A stretch of 64,000 bases of DNA. It comes from Maylandia zebra. Lineage: Eukaryota; Chordata; Actinopteri; Cichliformes; Cichlidae. The stretch is taken from the NCBI RefSeq assembly GCF_041146795.1, contig NC_135167.1, positions 4,926,454 to 4,990,453 on the forward strand, written 5' to 3'. Shown here piece by piece: positions 57,401 through 64,000 of this stretch. The notes under the pieces were generated by a model. The model searched no databases and had not been told where the DNA came from. It saw nothing but the letters and a program-made list of their open reading frames with translations. The translations under genes and the position numbers were made by a program. Position 1 is the stretch's first letter. The number at the start of each line of letters is the position of its first letter.

Positions 57401-60400
57401 ATGTAGTACAGAAAATAGGGTGGGAGGTTAGTCACATAAAAGTGACTGATGGCAGCATTCTACTGACCATTACAGGATGGTGTTGAAAGCTGACTTTTTT
57501 TTCTCCTCTAAACGACCCTAAAATAGAGTCATTTAGTAACCCAACAATCTCAAAGCAGAGCCACAAGCAGAGCTGCAGAGTGAAGCAGGTTTTGCTTACA
57601 TTGTAAAAACTCACAGTTCTTATATGTGCTGTCTTTTCCAGGCAATGGACTTGACAGGTATACCAGCAATGGCTGGTATACCTGTCAAGTCCAATATCAC
57701 TGTCCACCTCCCTGCTGCCTTAAAACAAGCTGCGAAAAATGTTAACAATGTAGCCTGCACTTTCTTCAAGAACATCTCCCTGTTACAGGTAAGGCTGTTT
57801 GCCTTCAGTCGATACAGGCACATATGATAGGATTTCAGGTGACCTTATTTAGCTGTCAGCCTGCAATTTTTTCCAGTGTTCACATTTGCGATTCTATCTG
57901 GAATACTTTTGTTGCTTTGTGTGCAAATATTTATGCTGCATTGTGTAAGATGAAGGTCAAGTTGTGTGTGTTTGTTTCAGGAGGCTCACAAAACTGCCAA
58001 GCCTATCAATGATGTGGTGGAAATCACGGTGGAGAACGAGATCATCAGAAATCTGCCTGAACCCATTAGGATAGATTTTTACCATGAAGCCGTATCTGTA
58101 AGTTTGTGTGTTTCTGTGGCGTTTAGCCTGTATCAGTACGCTCCCCACCCACTTTATATTACTTAAAGCTACTTCCTTAAACTGACACTTACTGTACCAA
58201 ATAGTAACTGCTGAAATTGACTGCAATGTGCTGCAGTGCAAATATCAGTAAACACTCAGGGTGACAAATATGGCTTAGGTGCAGAAAACAAAAGCAAAAT
58301 GCTGTTAAGTTCTGTAATATCAGCCTGTTGACCTCAAAGGTGCAACAAGCACAGAAACCATGTGTAGCAAAAATAGACTGCGGTCTTAATGCGCATAGTT
58401 TCTGTGAAGTAGTCATGGTAACACATGAAACTCCCTGTTTTTATGTTAACTGTGATCTAAACATTCTTTAGCATTATGGCGATACACAGTAAGCCAGATT
58501 ATGTATGCAGCAAATAGGAAACAACTTTAAAGGAACTAAAATGTAAATATGTCCAACAAATGCGATATATGCAACTTCTTATTGGGAGATGTCTGCAGCT
58601 CACATCTTTGTTCCCTCTTTATTTCAGGAAAGCTATTTAAGGACATGTGTTTCTTGGGACACTAGAAAAGGTTGGAATCCTTTAGTGGCCATGCATACAG
58701 AGGTTTGCAAAAGTATTCGGCCCCCTTGAACTTTTTCACATTTTGTCACATTACAGCCACAAACATGAATCAGTTGCATTGTATTGGTCTTTCACGTGGA
58801 ATTCCAAAGTGGTGTACACATGAGAAGTGGAACGAAAATCATACATGATTCCAAACATTTTTTTTACAAATAAATAACTGCAGGGTGGGGTGTGCGTAAT
58901 TATTCAGCCCCCTTTGGTCTGAGTGCAGTCAGTTGCCCATAGACATTGCCTGATGAGTGCTAATGACTACATACAGTGCACCTGTGTGTAATCTAATGTC
59001 AGTACAAATCCAGCTGCTCTGTGACGGCCTCAGAGAATATTGGGAGCAACAACACCATGAAGTCCAAAGAACACAGCAGACAGGTCAGGGATAAAGTTAT
59101 TGAGAAATTTAAAGCAGGCTTAGGCTACAAAAAGATTTCCCAAGCCTTGAACATCCCACGGAGCACTGTTCAAGCCATCATTCAGAAATGGAAGGAGTAT
59201 GGCACAACTGTAAACCTACCAAGACAAGGCCGTCCACCTAAACTCACAGGCCGAACAAGGAGAGCTGATCAGAAATGCAGCCAAGAGGCCCATGGTGACT
59301 CTGGACGAGCTGCAGAGATCTACAGCTCAGGTGGGGGAATCTGTCCATAGGACAACTATACTAGATCTCAGTGCATCGTTCGATACTGTTGACCATAATA
59401 TCCTATTAGAGCGATTAGAACATGCTGTAGGTATTACAGGTACTGCACTCCAGTGGTTTGTATCATATCTATCTAATAGACTCCAATTTGTACATGTAAA
59501 TGGAGAGTCCTCTTCACATACTAAGGTCAATTATGGTGTTCCACAGGGTTCAGTGCTAGGACCAATTCTGTTTACATTATACATGCTTGCCCTAGGCAAT
59601 ATTATTAGAAGACATAGCATACATTTTCACTGCTATACAGATGACACCCAGCTCTATCTGTCCATGAAGCCAGATAACACACCAATTAGTTAAACTGCAG
59701 GAATGTCTTAAAGACATAAAGACCTGGATGGCTGCCAACTTTCTGCTTAATTCAGATAAAACTGAGGTTATTGTACTCGGCCCTGAAAAGCTTAGAAATA
59801 TGGTATCTAAGCAGATTGTTACTCTGGATGGCATTACCTTGGCCTCCAGTAATGCTGTGAGGAACCTTGGAGTCATTTTTGACCAGGACATGTCCTTCAA
59901 CACACATTAAACAAATATGTAAGACTGCTTTCTTCCATTTGCGCAACATCTCTGAAGTTACAAATATCCTGTCTAAGAGTGACGCTGAAAAACTAGTTCA
60001 TGCTTTTATTACTTCCAGGCTGGACTACTGCAATTCGTTATTATCAGGATGTGCAAAAAACTTTCTGAAAAGCCTTCAGCTAATCCAAAATGCTGCAGCA
60101 AGAGTCCTGACAGGGACTAGAAAGAGAGAGCATATTTCTCCTGTATTGGCTTCCCTTCATTGGCTTCCTGTTAAATCCAGAATTGAATTCAAAATCCTGC
60201 TCCTCACATACAAGGTGTTGTGTCCCCCACAAGCCATGTGGGGGACACAGCAAACATGTGGAAGAAGGTGCTCTGGTCAGATGAGACCAAAATGGAACTT
60301 TTTGGCCAAAATGCAAAACACTGTGTGGCGGAAAACTAACACTGCACATCACTCTGAACGCACCATCCACCATCTCTTCATCTGGGACAGGGAAGCTGGT

Positions 60401-61255
60401 CAGAGTTGATGGGAAGATGGATGGAGCCAAATACAGGGCAATCTTGGAAGGAAATCTCTTGAAGTCTGCAAAAGACTTGAGACTGGGGCGGAGGTTCACC
60501 TTCCAGCAGGACAACAACCCTAAACATAAAGCCAGAGCAACAATGGAATGGTTTAAAACAAAACACATCCATGTGTTAGAATTGCCCAGTCAAAGTCCAG
60601 ATCTAAATCCAATCAAGAATCTGTGGCAAGATCTGGAAACTGCTGTTCACAAACGCTGTCCATCTAATCTGACTGAGCTGGAGCTGTTTTGCAAAGAAGA
60701 ATGGGCAAAGATTTCAGTCTCTAGATGTGCAAAGCTGGTAGAGACAGACCCTAAAAGACTAAATAAATCAGTCTTTGCAGCAAAAGGTGGTTCTATAAAG
60801 TGTTGACTCAGAAGGCTGAATTATTACACACACACACCCCACTTTTCAGTTATTTATTTGTAAAAAATGTTTGGAATCATGTATGATTTTCAATCCACTT
60901 CTCACGTGTACACCACTTTCTGTTGGTCTTTCATGTGGAATTCCAATGCAATTGATTCATGTTTGTGGCTATAATGTGACAAAATGTTGTCACATTACAA
61001 AAGTCTTGAACTTTTGTAATGTAATGGGCCAATACTTTTGCAAGCCACTGTATTTGACATTATTAATTATTATCTATCTGTATTTCCCATTTTCTTTCCC
61101 ATAATTCCCACCAATGAGCTTTAACTGATTTATATTTTCCTGCTGCAGATTCTCTGCAGGTGAACTGGTCAAATGATGGATGTGAGACACAACAGAAAGG
61201 GGAAAACCACACTGTGTGTCTGTGTAACCATACAACTTACTTCACTGTCCTGGTG
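54492..61255 (+). CDS. adgrg1: Adhesion GPCR G1-like (GPR56), 5' nine coding exons only
   Basis: Coding exons seen: 54492-54531, 55254-55525, 55849-56035, 56266-56308, 56512-56590, 57642-57788, 57981-58097, 58628-58670, 61149-61255 (1035 nt, 345 codons), all in phase. The ATG follows an in-frame TGA 21 bases upstream. A signal peptide ([13 protein letters not shown]) leads into a pentraxin/laminin-like domain ([41 protein letters not shown]). A GAIN domain follows ([42 protein letters not shown]) and a [23 protein letters not shown], with a usable His-Thr-Thr triad. The order of domains fits ADGRG1/GPR56, a receptor for extracellular-matrix ligands. Exon 4 has a tandem CAGCAG acceptor. TM exons are not found before 64000, so the gene continues beyond the window or is interrupted by the repeat tract. 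Confidence 0.85.
57646..57693. repeat. Perfect 22-bp-arm hairpin inside a coding exon
   Basis: The left arm 57646-57667 (starting tggacttgacagg) and right arm 57672-57693 are exact complements around a 4-base loop AATG. It encodes [15 protein letters not shown] at the start of exon 6 of the ADGRG1-like gene and keeps the frame. Confidence 0.95.
59361..60220 (+). mobile_element. Internal LINE-2-like ORF2 fragment captured in Tc1
   Basis: Starts [19 protein letters not shown] (RT motif A), continues with [18 protein letters not shown] (motif B region) and [11 protein letters not shown] (motif C, YTDD). After two frameshifts it reads [16 protein letters not shown] and the C-terminal tail ending [11 protein letters not shown]. 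Both ends are internal to the LINE: the N-terminal endonuclease and the 3' end with tail are absent. At the left junction the Tc1 frame ([10 protein letters not shown]) runs directly into the LINE frame. Confidence 0.85.
60221..60247. repeat. Hairpin at the LINE/Tc1 right junction
   Basis: Arms TGTCCCCCACA (60221-60231) and its complement (60237-60247) around a 5-base loop AGCCA, exactly where the LINE sequence gives way to Tc1 sequence. Confidence 0.85.
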
Positions 61256-61399
61256 GTAAGACACCGCTTTTCATACAACAATAAAAACAGTAATGAGATG
61301 TTGCTTATAAGTACTAAGTCGTTTTAAAGATGTATAAAATAGATGTTCTCTAGCATATCGAGACTATCTCTCCACACCGTTACATATTCCATATGTACG

Positions 61400-64000
61400 G
61401 GGTACGACCCCCCCCCCCCCCCCCTTGGTCATGGCGTGTGGATATTTCTTTAAGACACTCCGGCACGCCCGGTGTGACCATGAGCTGGGTCTCCTCCAAC
61501 ACCTGCTGCTGATTCACTGCTGGCCCCTCCCACAGCATCCCTCCCATGGCTCCACCTCTGAGGCCTGGGCCAGTGGAGGTTGACTATCAAGCAGTGGAGG
61601 TTGACTATCAAGCGGCAGATGTTGAAGAGGTTTCCATCCTCTCCTTCGGTGTTGCCCACCTCTCCCTGGTCTGCTCCCTGCTGGTCCCTAGGCACAGTGT
61701 TGGGCGAGATGGGTCCCTTCAGCTCTTGATTGGAGCATGCCAGTTGTGGCAACTTGCCCTTCCTGGGGTCCCGTCTAATAGAGCGGACCTCAAAGTTGAT
61801 GCTATCACGCAGCCATAGCGCCTCCTATCTCAGGTGCTGCTGCTGCCTGAATGGTCTGGTTGCAGGCAGTTGAGTGCCCTGCCCCCCAGCATTTATGGTC
61901 CCCTTCCCGCAGTTGGTTGCTGCCATGGTGGGAGTAGTAGCCTTTAGCCCTGCCCCTGGTCCCTCTGGATACCCCTTCGGGCCCTCATGTGCAGGGCAGC
62001 ATGCCCTACAAGGGCGTGAGGGTAACTGCTGCCCTGCTGGTGGCCATTTTGTCGCTCGCTTTATAGGGATGGAGCTTGACACAACAGCTGCAGGCAGGGT
62101 GGGGACATGGTGAGCCTCCCCCATCCTGTGCCTCTAAGGAGAGCAGGCTAAAATGGGGATGATGGCTGCAGTGTTCCCTCCCATGGCTCCGCCTCTGTGA
62201 GGCCTGAGCCGGTGGAGGTTGATTATCGTGAGGTGGATGTTGAAGAAGCTTCCTTCCCATCTGGCTGCCACTGGAGTGTGTCCCGGACGGGTGAACCCAT
62301 GTCTGGGTTGCCTGATTCCGGGCCCCTCCCACAGTGTTCCCTCCCATGGCCCCGCCTCTGTGAGGCCTGGGCTGGTGGAGGTTGATTGTCAGGAGGTTGA
62401 TGCTTATGACGCTTGGCTCCAGTCAGACGACCAGAGTTGCCTCATGGGACTGCCTGTCTACCCTGCAGCCACCTCGCTGTGCTGAGGGGCCTATACAGGC
62501 GTGTGGAGACAGCCGTGTTCAGTTGAGGCGGGTAGGACCTCGGAGCTTAGGCTCAGCTGTACTCCAGCCACCCTCCTCCCTCCTGACATCTTTTGAGTTG
62601 GGCCTCGTGGCCAGGACTGCTGAAGGCTGTGTTCCCCTGGCATATTGCCCGCGCTTCACCAGTTTATGCGCCAGTTGGCTCGGCCACCAGTTGACAGTTC
62701 TCCGGCCTGCGGCGCTGGCTCTCTGTCTGGGAGATTGCCCAACTGTTGCGAGTCTACGTGGCCAGCAGGGCCCACTCAGTGAGCTGACACCCATGGTGAG
62801 TCACTTCCCTGGCTTCACTGTAGCTCCAGGCTGTCTTCCCCTGGCGTGTTGCCCGCAGTTGCCGACTTACGCGCCAGTTGGACCTCGCTGCAGCGAGTGA
62901 GCATTCTCCAGCCTATTTTAGACGGATTTTCTCTGGCATGTCAGCTGCTGCAACTCCTGGCTGTGTTCCCATGGAGTATTCCCTGCATTTGCCGGTTTAC
63001 ACGCGAGCTGGACCTTGCTGTGTTTGATTCTTCAGCCGGCAAGTGAGTGTTCTCCAGCCTGCAGCGCTGTGCACGAGTGTCTTGTTTGAAGTTCACTCTT
63101 GCTGCTCCCCTGTCTGCACACAGTGCTAGCGACCGCTCAGCCCTGGGGCAGACCTTTGGGTTAAGTCCCCGCTTGGCCTTCAGTGGGCTAGACCGCACCT
63201 CCGTCTGTGGACAGCTGGGCGGCGCCGTGGCTGTGTGGATGGACCCTTCAGGTCGCATCCCTGCCTTGGCCCTTCATCTTTGCAGCTGTACTGCTGCTGC
63301 GGGCTGTGTTCCCCTGAGTGAGCTGACACTTGACCCTTGACTGTCCGCCAGTGTCTCGTCAGGCCCACTCTTGCTGGCCCCCTGTCTACGGATGGCTCAG
63401 AGTGGCTGCTATGCCCTGGTGGCGAACCTTGGGTCGCTCCTCACTTGGGCCCTCAATGGCCTGAGCCACCAGCCCCTCCCCTGTCGTGGATGATGCAGGT
63501 TGGCTGCTCAGCTCCTGGGACAGGCCCTGGGCCTCGTCCTACCTCGGCCATCCACTGAGTGGCCGAGATGCTGCGAAAGGCTCTTTTCCCCTGGCACTGT
63601 GTCACTGCCTAGTGCCAGGCGGGGATCTGTTGTGACTTGGCAACTCCAGCCGGTGGCTACGACTTCCCGACTGGAGCGTCATCGCGGATTTCGGTCACGG
63701 CGATAGCCAGCTGCTGTGCACGAGTGGCTTGGTAGGTTGTGTTCCCCAGGCGTATTGCCCGTGTTTGCTGGCTTTCATGCCAGTCTGACCTCGCTGGGGC
63801 GAGTGACAGTTCTCCAGCCTAGTGTAACTTCAGCCAGTGAGTGAGAGCTCCCTAGCCTGCTATGCTGGCTCCCTGTCTGGTGCTTTGCCTGTGTGTCACG
63901 GGCTTACATGGCCAGCACGGGGACACCCAGTGAGCTGGGACTTTGTGTCTGACCTCGAGTGTCTCGTTTGCGAGTTCACTCTTGAAGCTGTAGTGACAGT
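61400..64000. repeat. GC-rich degenerate repeat tract
   Basis: From a run of about 14 C at 61410-61423 to the window end the base composition jumps to GC-rich, with CpG-containing words unlike the rest of the window. Degenerate units recur. 'cccatggctccrcctctg..aggcctg' followed by 'gtggaggttgaytat' appears near 61545, 62180 and 62345. 'gttcccctggc-tattgcccg' followed by 'ttctccagcct' appears near 62631, 62834, 62964 and 63741. 'ttcactcttgctg-cccctgtct' appears near 63089, 63367 and 63975. Many open frames exist, but they are proline/serine/cysteine-rich and exist on both strands, as expected for GC-rich repeats. Satellite-like DNA or a large repeat family in the receptor intron is my best reading. 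Confidence 0.55.

Larger units (their letters stand above)
58697..61050 (+). mobile_element. Tc1 element with captured LINE segment
   Basis: A 2354-bp element flanked by TA (58695-58696, 61051-61052). Inverted ends start 'cagaggtttgcaaaagtatt' and end 'aatacttttgcaagccactg'; matching sub-terminal blocks lie around 58850-58910 and 60825-60890. The Tc1 transposase is split: N-terminal half 59057-59360 (one 1-base deletion near 59263) and C-terminal half 60248-60806. Between them sits internal LINE-2-like ORF2 sequence, replacing roughly 60 transposase residues. The C-terminal half has Lys in place of the catalytic Glu ([10 protein letters not shown]), so it is inactive. Located in intron 8 of the ADGRG1-like gene. 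Confidence 0.88.

Noticed and set aside
61825-62124. Proline-rich frames on both strands in the GC-rich tract
   Set aside because: Open frames are expected by chance in GC-rich repeats; no domain, no splice context, and the same words recur in different frames in neighbouring units.
1-64000. CRISPR arrays, bacterial operons or prophage-like systems
   Set aside because: No regularly spaced direct repeats or prokaryotic gene layout; all coding sequence is spliced vertebrate or transposon type.

Overview
The window is vertebrate nuclear DNA, almost certainly from a ray-finned (percomorph, possibly cichlid-like) fish. The basis is intron-rich genes with short coding exons, abundant Tc1/mariner and hAT DNA transposons, LINE-2-like and RTE-like non-LTR fragments, tRNA-derived SINEs and long (CA)n microsatellites. 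The species cannot be fixed from sequence alone. All host genes found lie on the + strand.

Layout. (1) 1-2297: upstream flank built of LINE remnants, a block shared with the flank of the third receptor copy, and a proximal promoter. (2) 2298-13365: receptor copy A, an adhesion GPCR of the ADGRG3/ADGRG5 type, 12 coding exons, about 520 aa. (3) 16548-26088: copy B, with the same 12-exon layout, but a 1-base deletion in the TM2 exon and a shortened tail; probably a decaying or mis-sequenced paralogue. (4) 31501-40094: copy C, intact, 12 exons, about 521 aa. (5) 42296-49632: slc7a6os, 5 coding exons, 332 aa, the fish orthologue of the RNA polymerase II nuclear-import factor Iwr1. (6) 54492-61255: nine 5' coding exons of a fourth adhesion GPCR, most like ADGRG1/GPR56. 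Its extracellular region and GPS are present, but the seven-helix exons are not found before the window ends. (7) 61400-64000: an abrupt GC-rich tract of degenerate repeats with no recognisable gene.

The four receptors look like one tandem family. Each has a signal peptide, an extracellular region ending in a GAIN/GPS segment, and (A-C) a seven-helix domain cut by introns at identical positions and phases. Copy A has lost the His-Leu-Ser GPS triad that copies B and C keep, so the family mixes cleavable and apparently non-cleavable receptors. A and B share a candidate ETS plus RUNX promoter module that C has lost. Similarity is mosaic: A resembles C in exons 3-4 but B in exons 10-11, which suggests gene conversion.

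Mobile DNA fills introns and spacers. There are two Tc1/mariner elements with uninterrupted transposase frames (27667-29230, a DD37E type; 45985-47596, a DD34E type inside slc7a6os), one decayed Tc1 (18396-19771), and an unusual Tc1/LINE chimera (58697-61050) inside the ADGRG1-like gene. There are hAT elements with 8-bp target duplications (3017-3242, 6510-7245, 36790-37898, the last hosting another at 36984-37660). Three perfect short-loop hairpins, one in a coding exon and one at the chimera junction, look like template-switch scars.
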